DNA of 64,000 nt, taken from contig NC_072813.1 of NCBI RefSeq assembly GCF_003013715.1, positions 2,356,001 to 2,420,000 of the forward strand. Direction: 5' to 3'. The translations under genes and the position numbers were made by a program. Of the stretch, positions 28,808 through 37,080 are shown piece by piece. The notes under the pieces are model-generated. The model was not told the origin of the DNA, ran no database searches, and saw nothing but the letters and a program-made list of their open reading frames with translations. Every line of letters begins with the position of its first letter. Positions within the stretch are counted from its first letter, which is position 1. The DNA comes from Candidozyma auris. Its lineage: Eukaryota > Ascomycota > Pichiomycetes > Serinales > Metschnikowiaceae.

Positions 28808-30535
28808 ATGTCGTTACGGACGCCACCGCTGGACTCCAGAAAGAGACAGTCTAAGAAAGACGAGGCCATCAGACGTAAGATCGAGCACGAACTCTCGAAA
28901 AAGAGAGGTCTGAGCTCCAGGGTCCACAGGCTGAAGAAAGGTGCTCCAGGCACCGTGTGGAGCTTGATGCCCTCGGAGCCAATTGTGTGCAAGGCGCTGG
29001 CCACGGTATACGAGGCGGCGCAGCTTATGCTGGCCAAGAGAGAGAACTGCATTCTCGTGGTAGACGATGCTGGCGGGCTCATTGGAATCTTCACCGCTAA
29101 AGATTTGGCGTTTCGTATTGTGGGTTCAGGCTTGAACGCCAATAACACTCTGATCGAGCAGATCATGACACCCAATCCGATTTGCACTCAAGCAAACTCC
29201 CCGGCGCTGGATGCCCTTACGCTTATGGTGGAGAAAGGATTCAGGCACTTGCCAGTGTTGGATGAGGAGAACCACATTGTGGGTGTGCTAGACATCACCA
29301 AGCTGTATGCGCAGCAGATGGAGAAGCTTGAGAGGTTGCACACGTCGTCGAAGAAGCTATATGATGCCTTAGACTCGGTGCACTCCGAAATGGGCATGTC
29401 TGACCAGCCTCGCCAGGTGTTTGAGTACTTTCAGGACCTCAAGGCGAAAATGGACGGGCCCACATTACAGTCGGTGTTAGGGACCTCAACTCATACAGTG
29501 TATACTACGGTGAAGTCTTCAGTTTACGAGGCCACAATCTTGATGAGAGAAAATAGAACTACTGCTGTTTTAGTGAAGGACACTAACAATACCGTGAGCG
29601 GTATCTTCACGTCCAAGGATGTGGTCTTGCGCGTAATTGCCGCTGGACTCGACCCGAAGAAGTGCTCTGTGGTCCGTGTGATGACGCCTCAGCCCGACTT
29701 CGCCGACTCGAATCTCTCCATTCAACAGGCCTTGAGACAGATGTTCGAGGGGCACTACTTGAACTTACCCGTTGTGGATGAGAGCAATGAGATCGTGGGC
29801 ATGGTGGATGTCTTAAGGCTCACTTATGCTACGCTCAATCAGATCAAACGGATCGAAAATCCCCTGGAGAACCTCGGAGTCTCGAGTTCGTCAGAAGGCC
29901 CTGCGTGGAACAAGTTCTGGACATCTTTAGACAACAACGACTCTGAGTCCATTCACTCCGACTCGGCTATCAGTGCCCCTGATGTGACCCCTTCAGAGTT
30001 TCAATCGTTCAACATTGATGTGAACCCCTCAGACTCTATCTCTGCGGTAGAGGAAACGTCATCTAGGCAAATGAGCAAGACAGCGTCTACAGCTGGTCGT
30101 GAAGGAGTTTTTGTATTTAAGTTCCGTTCTCCAGCACTGGTGACGAGGGTTCATCGTGCCACAATTCGTCCAGATCAAACCCTCCAGGATTTGAAGGATG
30201 TGATTAACTCGAAATTGCACAGCAAGGATCTTGAAGCCATGAAGCTTGAGAAGGACGAGACTTACGCTATTAGTTACGTTGACGACGAGGGTGATGTTGT
30301 TTCGATCACATCCGATCACGACTTGAGGGACTGCGTTGAGGTGCACGAGAAGTTAAATATCACCAAGGCAGACATCTACCTCCATCATCCCCACGAAGAG
30401 GCACCGGTGGGCAAAGTCAGGCCATTGAAACTGACACTGGAGATTATTGCAGGAATTCCCAACCAAACTCTTATTCCTGTAGTGATAGCCACTGCCGCCG
30501 CCGTTGCCGGTATTTTTTACGTTACTAAGAAGTAA
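28808..30535 (+). CDS. CBS-domain and PB1-domain membrane protein (Mug70-like)
   Basis: 575 residues. Four CBS motifs form two Bateman modules (about 55-180 and 220-345). Repeats such as IGIFTAKDLAFRIV, HLPVLDEENHIVGVLDITK, SGIFTSKDVVLRVIAAG and LPVVDESNEIVGMVDVLR show the pattern. Such modules bind adenine nucleotides or other adenosyl ligands. A PB1 domain (about 435-515, with DEEGDV-like acidic turn SYVDDEGDVVSITSDHDLRD) follows and should pair with another PB1 protein. The last 25 residues are a single hydrophobic segment, so the protein is probably tail-anchored. The same layout is known in fission yeast Mug70 and in plants. The ligand and role are unknown. The N-terminus is basic (RKRQSKKDEAIRRK). 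Confidence 0.85.
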   Translation: MSLRTPPLDSRKRQSKKDEAIRRKIEHELSKKRGLSSRVHRLKKGAPGTVWSLMPSEPIVCKALATVYEAAQLMLAKRENCILVVDDAGGLIGIFTAKDLAFRIVGSGLNANNTLIEQIMTPNPICTQANSPALDALTLMVEKGFRHLPVLDEENHIVGVLDITKLYAQQMEKLERLHTSSKKLYDALDSVHSEMGMSDQPRQVFEYFQDLKAKMDGPTLQSVLGTSTHTVYTTVKSSVYEATILMRENRTTAVLVKDTNNTVSGIFTSKDVVLRVIAAGLDPKKCSVVRVMTPQPDFADSNLSIQQALRQMFEGHYLNLPVVDESNEIVGMVDVLRLTYATLNQIKRIENPLENLGVSSSSEGPAWNKFWTSLDNNDSESIHSDSAISAPDVTPSEFQSFNIDVNPSDSISAVEETSSRQMSKTASTAGREGVFVFKFRSPALVTRVHRATIRPDQTLQDLKDVINSKLHSKDLEAMKLEKDETYAISYVDDEGDVVSITSDHDLRDCVEVHEKLNITKADIYLHHPHEEAPVGKVRPLKLTLEIIAGIPNQTLIPVVIATAAAVAGIFYVTKK

Positions 30536-30594
30536 AAGAGAATACCTACACCTAAACATAGTCTTATGTTATTTATTTACAAGATCCCTATGCA

Positions 30595-31230
30595 TTACCC
30601 TTGAGCCTGAGCCTCTTTCAACTTCTGCTTGAACAACTTTTGCTGCGCTTTCTCCAGAAGCTCCCTGTTCAAATATACATTTGGAGCGTCAGCAAAGTCC
30701 TCTGGACGCAAAACCACAGCGTTAGGGTTTCTTTCACTCGACCACCTGTGAGTCACCATCATTTTTACTTCTTCCAACAAGTCCTGCAAACTGTGTGACC
30801 TGGTGATGAGATAATCCGAGAGATCGAAGCCCAATTTCTGCTGTAAACGCTTGCAGTACTTGAATCTGAATTCTAGATCGTGCAAATCTTTACCGTCGAA
30901 GCTGCTCGGCCTCAGACCCTGAAGTTCCTCAAAAGTTTCGTTCATTATGTTCGTCACTTCCTCCGCAGTATACGATCCCTCAATCTCTTTTCTTTGCACA
31001 ACTTTGTCTTTCCACTGGTTCACTCTGAATCCTGGAGTGTCTCTTTCAGGGTCGAACGCCTTATAGTTTGGAGAGTTCTTTTCATTCAAAAAGACAACCT
31101 TTGACTTCGAGGTGGGTTTGAGTTCGTCTTGCTTCTCCACAAGCTTCTTGTCGGGTAAATTGAAAAAGAAGCCTCTAGGTGCGGACGTTGACAAGCACCG
31201 TATCCTGGCCTTAGCAACCCCACGCAACAT
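30595..31230 (-). CDS. MRPL13: Mitochondrial large-subunit ribosomal protein mL50 (Mrpl13)
   Basis: 211 residues with an Arg/Ser presequence (MLRGVAKARIRCLSTSAPRG). A central domain near 85-150 has the mL50 pattern: EEVTNIMNETFEELQGLRP, then DLEFRFKYCKRLQQKLGFDL, then a helix entered by a LQDLLEEV segment. mL50 is an accessory protein of the mitochondrial large ribosomal subunit. The S. cerevisiae protein is longer (264 residues). Assignment rests on the motif order and not on an alignment, so another mitoribosomal accessory protein is possible. The stop is 59 bp from that of the CBS-PB1 gene. Confidence 0.7.
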   Translation of the reverse strand: MLRGVAKARIRCLSTSAPRGFFFNLPDKKLVEKQDELKPTSKSKVVFLNEKNSPNYKAFDPERDTPGFRVNQWKDKVVQRKEIEGSYTAEEVTNIMNETFEELQGLRPSSFDGKDLHDLEFRFKYCKRLQQKLGFDLSDYLITRSHSLQDLLEEVKMMVTHRWSSERNPNAVVLRPEDFADAPNVYLNRELLEKAQQKLFKQKLKEAQAQG

Positions 31231-32492
31231 GATATAATCAGAGTGTTAAGTGATTGTCTGAATACTTGGATGGTGAGAAAATTTCCAACCACATATGAGA
31301 GGTATATGCACTACCCACAGCATTTTCAAATTAGATAAGTGTGAGGAAGAAAAGACAAGGAATTTTAAAAGTTGCTGAAGAGAAAAACCTGAATTAAGTG
31401 TGCTATTTACTACTGACTTCAGGAGTCTTCGTCGCCGAGTTCAGTATCAGCAGCGACTATACTGTGCCTTCGCCAAGAGAAAAGTCCGATTGTCTGGACC
31501 ATGGAAAGTTGCCAGTAGATAGAGCCACATTTAATGTCAAGAAAAGGAATGGGCTCAGTATGTTGTAGTGAGTGAAGGTAGTCTAATCTATATAGGTTTC
31601 TCAAGGGCCACATACAACTGTTACAGACGATAGGAAATAAGCAGGGACAATGCAGGTGCTGAAGAATCAATTCAACAATTTCCTTGACTAGCTTTCCTAA
31701 TATGGAAGTTTGGTCAATTTTTGTGGTTTTCTAAATGCTAAGATTTGTGCGTTCTGGGTTGAGAGCAAACCCATTTTCTAATCGAAGACTTTATGTAAAG
31801 CTTCAAGTTACTGTTGCAGTAGCCTGTTTATGATTCCGCAGCTCACCAATCTCTCAAGTAAAATAAAAAATTTGCAATTTCCTTCAGTCCAGTGTCTTTC
31901 ATCGGCCGAAAGTACAAAGTGCACCGGGGATGGCGTATGGCAAGGATGGTACAGAGATGAAAGGGAGTCGCTTGAATATTTCTTCAATAAGGATAGAGGC
32001 AAACCTGGATTTGCCTTTGTTGAATTATTGTTTCCACACTGTGTAAAAGTGCAGAAATTGATATAATCGTCGCAATGGCGGCTGACATCATCAACTCATA
32101 TAAAGAAAGGATAAGAAAGCGTGTCTCCTGAAATTAAAGAGTCTCTACTTACCTCAGTATGAGTGTTGCTCCAATATTTCAGTAAAAATTGTGCATTTAG
32201 CCACGATAGGAGACTGATATACTTGGACTTGTGGTATCGAACTCAAAGATTCTACTTTATTGACTTTCTCTTTTTTGCAAAAAAATGGAGTTCCTCAAAT
32301 ACCTTTAATAAAAGACCCATCGTTTTACTCCCAGAATGGTATGTCGTAACAGGTGCATTTATTTCCAGGCTTTCTCAGAGAGGAAGGTTTTCCAGAGGGG
32401 AAAGTGCAAGCCATGAATAGCATTCTTCAGGCTGTTCGTTTCAGAAATCTTAAACTGAATATATTTATCTTGTTCTACCACCCTTCTGAACC
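31231..32492. other. ORF-poor stretch before the arrestin-like gene
   Basis: 1,262 bp with no recognisable gene. It includes a 32-codon frame (31735-31833) whose product looks like a mitochondrial presequence. The start codon of a second frame (31830-32066) overlaps its stop as ATGA. A third frame is at 32163-32420. None matches a family I know, and the recurrent 10-bp element is absent. Confidence 0.45.
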
Positions 32493-34445
32493 ATGAGTTA
32501 CGTTCTGGAATTACCATTACATACACTGAGATATCTTCAGAGTGCTTTTAAAGATTTTTGTTATGTATTTTGCAAGCATGACATCGATGACTACAATGGA
32601 GAGGACTTCTCGTGGCTGGATGTGAAGCATGTACCTTACTGCAAATCAAGATATATGGACCACGTAACGAGGACGTTTAAATGCCGATCCCATGTTGTTA
32701 CCGTGTCTATGGTCCGATTTTCCACAACATCTCTCTTTTTGATGAGAGCAGAAGCAGTCGCTTCCTCAGAGATTGTCAATTCAGATGATCCGAAGCTCGT
32801 TTACATGGTGGTTGATTCCTGCAAACTTCCATCCACCGAACAAGGTTCAACTGACATGGATCAACCTTTTGGAGGGTGCATGTTTGTATATCAGGGCTTC
32901 ATATATCCTTCATATTTTGAGATATATTTTCCATATCTGGTCTTCCACAAGGATTTTTCCAGTCAACATAAGATCTTTCTTTATTGTCATATAAGTCATC
33001 TGGAATTTAAGTATAACCATGCTGAGAGAATAGTTCTTCCCGGTATGAAAATTGCCTCATTCATCGAAGTAACATTGACTTCGCCGGCGACGTCATTAAC
33101 GATCTCGAAGCTAAAAGTCGAACTTTGGGAGATATTATATAAAAGAGAGGGCAATGGATACTCTCGGACACTTGAGGTACACCCAATTCATAGCTCAAAT
33201 GACACTTGTACGCTCACAAACAAGGATGGTAAATTCACTGTACCTTCGACAATGCTCTCCGGTGAGATTCCTAAGCTTGATCCTACGAGCTGCAATGGTT
33301 ATCTAATCAGAAGATATGCTATTCAAATTACAGTGACTTTCGAGGGGACAACTGAGTCAAGGAGGGTGGATATTAATTTGGCGAAAGATCGTAGATCATG
33401 TTCGTATGATCACCCTCCTAAATATAAAGAGAGTCTCTCTTATGAAGTCGGACACTTCTTCATTACCGGAAGATTCAATGGTTACATATTTGATCCAAAG
33501 ACAAGCGGTAACAACTTTATCAAAAAAATGTCACACAATGATCCGATTGACCGAACGTATGAGAGCCATTTGACGTTGTCTTACAAGGACTTTGCTACCA
33601 ACAAGGTTCTCACATTCACAACCGTCAAATGGTCCTCCATTGTGAAGGCATGCAAAAAAACTAGCTTCAAAAATTCAAAGTACGGCTCTCGATTACAATG
33701 GGGATGGGCAATCCCGAAGGGCATACCTACAATGTATTACCGGGGACTCAAGTGTGGCTTCATCATTGTAGGTGCAAGATATTGGTTTAAAAATATCTCG
33801 TATCTGGTTCCGCCTACTGCATTCCCACAGGTGTTTGGAAATCTTCATAGTGACTTTAACATGGAACGGTGTCAATTGAGTGGAATTATAAAAACTGCAG
33901 ACATGTGTCACGGCTATACGCTTTTTATGAGAGCTAGGTTTGTTGAACCCCGTGAATATAATCAGAAAGAAGGCTCTCGTTTGGTTTTTCCTGGCATGAG
34001 GGTTACCGAATTCGTTAAAATCTCCTTTGAGCTATCAGACCAATTTTTAGTCTCAGAAGTTACAAAAGGCAGTTTTGGATACGAATTCCAAGTTTCCAGA
34101 ATTGAGATCAGGGTAATGGAGGTGATAGAGCACTTCAAAGATACAAACATTCTGCACTGCAAACACCTTTCAACAATGGTCCATGAATCTGACTGCCATT
34201 ACAAGCTCAGATGGAGACACGTAAAGGCACACGAAAAGAGAGATTCGATCGATCTACCAAGTTTTCTCTTTGATTGCAAGCTTCCAAAGTTGAAGCCTTC
34301 CTTTATATCAGAAAAGCAAAGAAGGTCTCATGGACTCGGCATCAAGGTATTCATACTGGCGAATTTCGGAAGCAACCCTGACTCGACGGCTCTTTCTGTG
34401 TGGTTGCCGTTCAATATTGGGAAATTTGAGTATTACCTTTTCTAA
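32493..34445 (+). CDS. Internally duplicated arrestin-like protein, function unknown
   Basis: 650 residues, not recognised as any named yeast protein. It contains two copies of a beta-rich unit. Landmarks of unit 1 are IVLPGMKIASFIEV (about 184-197) and, later, VPSTMLSGEIPKLDPT (about 250-265). The same landmarks in unit 2 are LVFPGMRVTEFVKI (about 497-510) and LPSFLFDCKLPKLKPS (about 588-603). Each is followed by a strand and a short tail. The spacing and the 'PGM..xF' and 'PSxL...PKL.PS' motifs recall the two sandwiches of arrestin/Bul-type adaptors, but no PPxY ubiquitin-ligase motif is visible. Several 60-base lines fall to about 32-35% G+C, lower than neighbouring housekeeping genes. Likely cytosolic: no signal peptide or membrane span. 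Confidence 0.6.
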   Translation: MSYVLELPLHTLRYLQSAFKDFCYVFCKHDIDDYNGEDFSWLDVKHVPYCKSRYMDHVTRTFKCRSHVVTVSMVRFSTTSLFLMRAEAVASSEIVNSDDPKLVYMVVDSCKLPSTEQGSTDMDQPFGGCMFVYQGFIYPSYFEIYFPYLVFHKDFSSQHKIFLYCHISHLEFKYNHAERIVLPGMKIASFIEVTLTSPATSLTISKLKVELWEILYKREGNGYSRTLEVHPIHSSNDTCTLTNKDGKFTVPSTMLSGEIPKLDPTSCNGYLIRRYAIQITVTFEGTTESRRVDINLAKDRRSCSYDHPPKYKESLSYEVGHFFITGRFNGYIFDPKTSGNNFIKKMSHNDPIDRTYESHLTLSYKDFATNKVLTFTTVKWSSIVKACKKTSFKNSKYGSRLQWGWAIPKGIPTMYYRGLKCGFIIVGARYWFKNISYLVPPTAFPQVFGNLHSDFNMERCQLSGIIKTADMCHGYTLFMRARFVEPREYNQKEGSRLVFPGMRVTEFVKISFELSDQFLVSEVTKGSFGYEFQVSRIEIRVMEVIEHFKDTNILHCKHLSTMVHESDCHYKLRWRHVKAHEKRDSIDLPSFLFDCKLPKLKPSFISEKQRRSHGLGIKVFILANFGSNPDSTALSVWLPFNIGKFEYYLF

Positions 34446-34854
34446 ACCTTTTTCTCATAATCCTCACTTCTTTCTGTGCCAACGTCTTTTTGGCACCAGT
34501 CACCACTTCGAAGTCAGCAGACATCGATCTGTCGAAGGAGGGTGCAATCTTGCTTAGACATTTTCAATCGTCACAACTTTGTTGTAATTCTATGTCATTC
34601 GGCAGATCGCTGAATACATACAAGGAGCTTGAATAAGTAGATATAAAAGTTCGGACAAACTAACGTAGAGTTTATTGTCAGAAGCACTACTCGCTGGTCG
34701 AGCTAGCACAACCTGAGCTTTGAGAAAGCCGCACTTGAGAGACAATTGGCTCTATACGTTCTCAGGTGAGGTCGACAATAATTTCGGCTTCTACTTTGAT
34801 CTCAAACATCGCTTAAAGGGCTTTTAAATCAATAGTCAAATCAAATGAACAAGT
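34446..34854. other. Intergenic region between arrestin-like gene and tandem membrane proteins
   Basis: 409 bp between two convergent 3' ends. I see no gene, repeat or copy of the recurrent element. Confidence 0.45.
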
Positions 34855-35541
34855 TTACTTGATATCCTCACATTCATTTTCCAGGCCAAGAGGAGACCAG
34901 AAGCGCTTCCAGTACTTTTTACACGTATCTTTAATTTGCAAATTCTCCCACTCAGGAACTTGTTGACAAAAAGGGGAATAGCAACTCAAAACGCTTCCCA
35001 GTGCCGCATAAAAAACGGTGACATTTGATGGCGCGTTGGTGATGAAACATCCGACGAGACAAACCACTAGGCATATGCAGTACGCGCAGGTGATCAGATA
35101 ATTGAGTACATTATCTATCAATGCCTTATGAAAAGGCTTCAATTTGAAGTTCTCCAGACGAACTTTACTCAAAAGCTCCTTGATAGTGCATTTCATTTCT
35201 TCACCTCTTGGTATGTCGGGGCCAATTTTCAAATCTTCAAGAATGTCGTGCAATTCCGCAGTGTATTCACAAGTCATATCTATTGCAAGATTGCCAATAT
35301 AGGTTTCGAATGATAATGCTGAATTGCTATTATTCTTCAGCATGACTTCGTGGATCTCCAAGACAAGGCACATGAGCTTGTCAACATAAAGGATGTTAAA
35401 TCCTTTGGAGAGAAGCCTATTTCTTATTTTATGCAACGATACCATCAAGGGATGGTGTTCAGAAAGTGACTGTCTCATGCGTTTTTTTTGTTTTCTCCTC
35501 GTTCCCAAGTTCCTCAAGTTGCAATAACCACTATAGAACAT
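34855..35541 (-). CDS. Putative membrane protein, paralogue of the neighbouring upstream gene
   Basis: 228 residues, unrecognised. It is mainly helical. A basic N-terminus (TRRKQKKRMRQ) leads to a segment containing KGFNILYVDKLMCLVLEIHE, and then to an acidic middle. A hydrophobic stretch rich in Cys (LNYLITCAYCICLVVCLVGCF, about 147-167) and a second, weaker one follow. The tail is Trp/Lys-rich. The order of features and some motifs match the 300-residue protein encoded just upstream on the same strand (SGFNRFFEKYDLVLSEV; AYCISL). This suggests tandem duplication, with this copy shorter and lacking the N-terminal Ser-rich region. The start is the first ATG. No function is proposed. Confidence 0.55.
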   Translation of the reverse strand: MFYSGYCNLRNLGTRRKQKKRMRQSLSEHHPLMVSLHKIRNRLLSKGFNILYVDKLMCLVLEIHEVMLKNNSNSALSFETYIGNLAIDMTCEYTAELHDILEDLKIGPDIPRGEEMKCTIKELLSKVRLENFKLKPFHKALIDNVLNYLITCAYCICLVVCLVGCFITNAPSNVTVFYAALGSVLSCYSPFCQQVPEWENLQIKDTCKKYWKRFWSPLGLENECEDIK

Positions 35542-35639
35542 TTTGACTGCAAATCCAAGAATGTTGATGCGTCGAAATAATGTAGGTCCAAAGAAGCAGG
35601 CGCCGGCAATACAGGCCGTTCTCTTGAATGTCCAGAATC

Positions 35640-36542
35640 TTACGGCTTTAAAGCACTGGCTAAAATAAAGATGACAGGCAAACTAATGCAATAGGCTATT
35701 GCGTGGACGGAATTCTTCCATGTGGTTGCGCGTTTGCCGTAGTAAATTGTTTTACCCATCATCAGGTCACGTACGTCAAAAAGGCGAACTTGAATGGTTT
35801 CGACGCAGGGTATATGGAGACTAGCGAGCTCCTCAGAAAAAGTTTTAACCCTTCCGATGCATAGGTTCGTCTCGGTTTTATCAGAATGAAGATCAGCGTG
35901 GAAGTCACTCATCAATTTCATAAAACCTTCGTACTTTGGGAAAGTGTGATCAATGACAAATCGGAAGGATTTTTGCAATTCGGTTACCTTTGATGGGTCG
36001 GCTCCGAAAATTCTCAAACGATCGCCTATCTGGTTCGGTATGTCAAAGCTTGCAAAAATTTGCTCTTCATGTGTCATTCTACCTTTGCTAGGATTGCTCA
36101 ACTCCTCTTTCACTTTGTCAAACGACGCTTGCACTACCTCGCTTAATACTAAATCATATTTCTCGAAGAAGCGATTAAACCCACTGAATCTGACCTCTGC
36201 GAGCCTCCTTGATACATTTGAATTCAAGTCCTCTTTCATTCTGATCAAGATTTGAGTGTAAGCTCCTTTTTCTTTTGCTGGTTTGTCTGACATGAAGTTG
36301 AGCATGTCCCTCATGAAAGAATACGCCGAAACGTTCAATACACCGCAATTTGCGAGCTTGTCACCTAATGACTTGGACTCGGTCAAAGTGTCAGAGGATA
36401 TAGATGGATGAGAGGGATAGAACTGTTCGCTAGGTCGAACGTCGGTTTCATGCTGAGAGTGGAAAGAGTCGGTGGGCATATCAGTCATCGCAATATCTTC
36501 TGTCGCTCTGGGCAAACTAGATTTACTTGATATCTGTCCCAT
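35640..36542 (-). CDS. Putative N-myristoylated, C-terminally membrane-anchored protein
   Basis: 300 residues from the ATG at 36542, unrecognised. The N-terminus MGQISSKSS fits the N-myristoylation rule (Gly2, Ser6). A Ser/Thr-rich, probably disordered region runs to about residue 70. A helical body follows (about 75-270, including RLAEVRFSGFNRFFEKYDLV). The protein ends with one hydrophobic segment (AIAYCISLPVIFILASAL), so both ends may touch membranes. An upstream in-frame ATG at 36713 would add 57 Cys-rich residues and bury the myristoylation site. It would also place a copy of the recurrent TTTGCAGCCA promoter element inside the coding region, so 36542 is preferred. Neighbour to its likely paralogue at 34855-35541. 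Confidence 0.55.
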   Translation of the reverse strand: MGQISSKSSLPRATEDIAMTDMPTDSFHSQHETDVRPSEQFYPSHPSISSDTLTESKSLGDKLANCGVLNVSAYSFMRDMLNFMSDKPAKEKGAYTQILIRMKEDLNSNVSRRLAEVRFSGFNRFFEKYDLVLSEVVQASFDKVKEELSNPSKGRMTHEEQIFASFDIPNQIGDRLRIFGADPSKVTELQKSFRFVIDHTFPKYEGFMKLMSDFHADLHSDKTETNLCIGRVKTFSEELASLHIPCVETIQVRLFDVRDLMMGKTIYYGKRATTWKNSVHAIAYCISLPVIFILASALKP

Positions 36543-37080
36543 TACTGTCGATGGTGTGCAAAAGAGTAGAGAATCAACGATTTTGCAGCCATTCTCGATT
36601 GTGCAGGTGCAAGAGACCAGGGTACATCTATACTTCCCTGGTACAGAGAAGAGGTTCAGGCAAGGAATCCCTTTTCGAAGAGGATGATTTGCTTGCACTA
36701 ATGTGCATTTCATAACCTTCTATCGTTTTTTTTTCCAATTCCTTTTAGTGTATCCAAGTGCCTTTTTTTCTATACTTGATCTTTTCTCAGCATATATAAA
36801 ATGTTAGGTGCCATGGGATATTGAAAGTAGAAAAAGTCATATTGGGTAACCCAAACTTCTCTTACCTCAGTCTAAAAGCCCTACAACTCCACGAAAGTGG
36901 TTATCACGCCTATAAAAATTTCTAGATTACACAGGAACCCTGGAGAATTAAGTATGTCAAAAGCTACTATAGTGCGAATTTAACACCGTTCTGCGTAGTC
37001 ATGATGAATTGTGATCGGAGTCAATTTTTCTCCTTATATTCCTAAATTATTCTAAGATTGGTCGTAAAGATCGTAAAAAG
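36543..37080. other. Upstream region of the myristoylated protein gene
   Basis: 538 bp between this gene and the 3' end of the rhomboid gene. TTTGCAGCCA lies at 36582-36591, about 40 bp before the preferred start. An AT-rich stretch including TATATAAAA (about 36792-36800) could be a TATA box. Confidence 0.5.
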
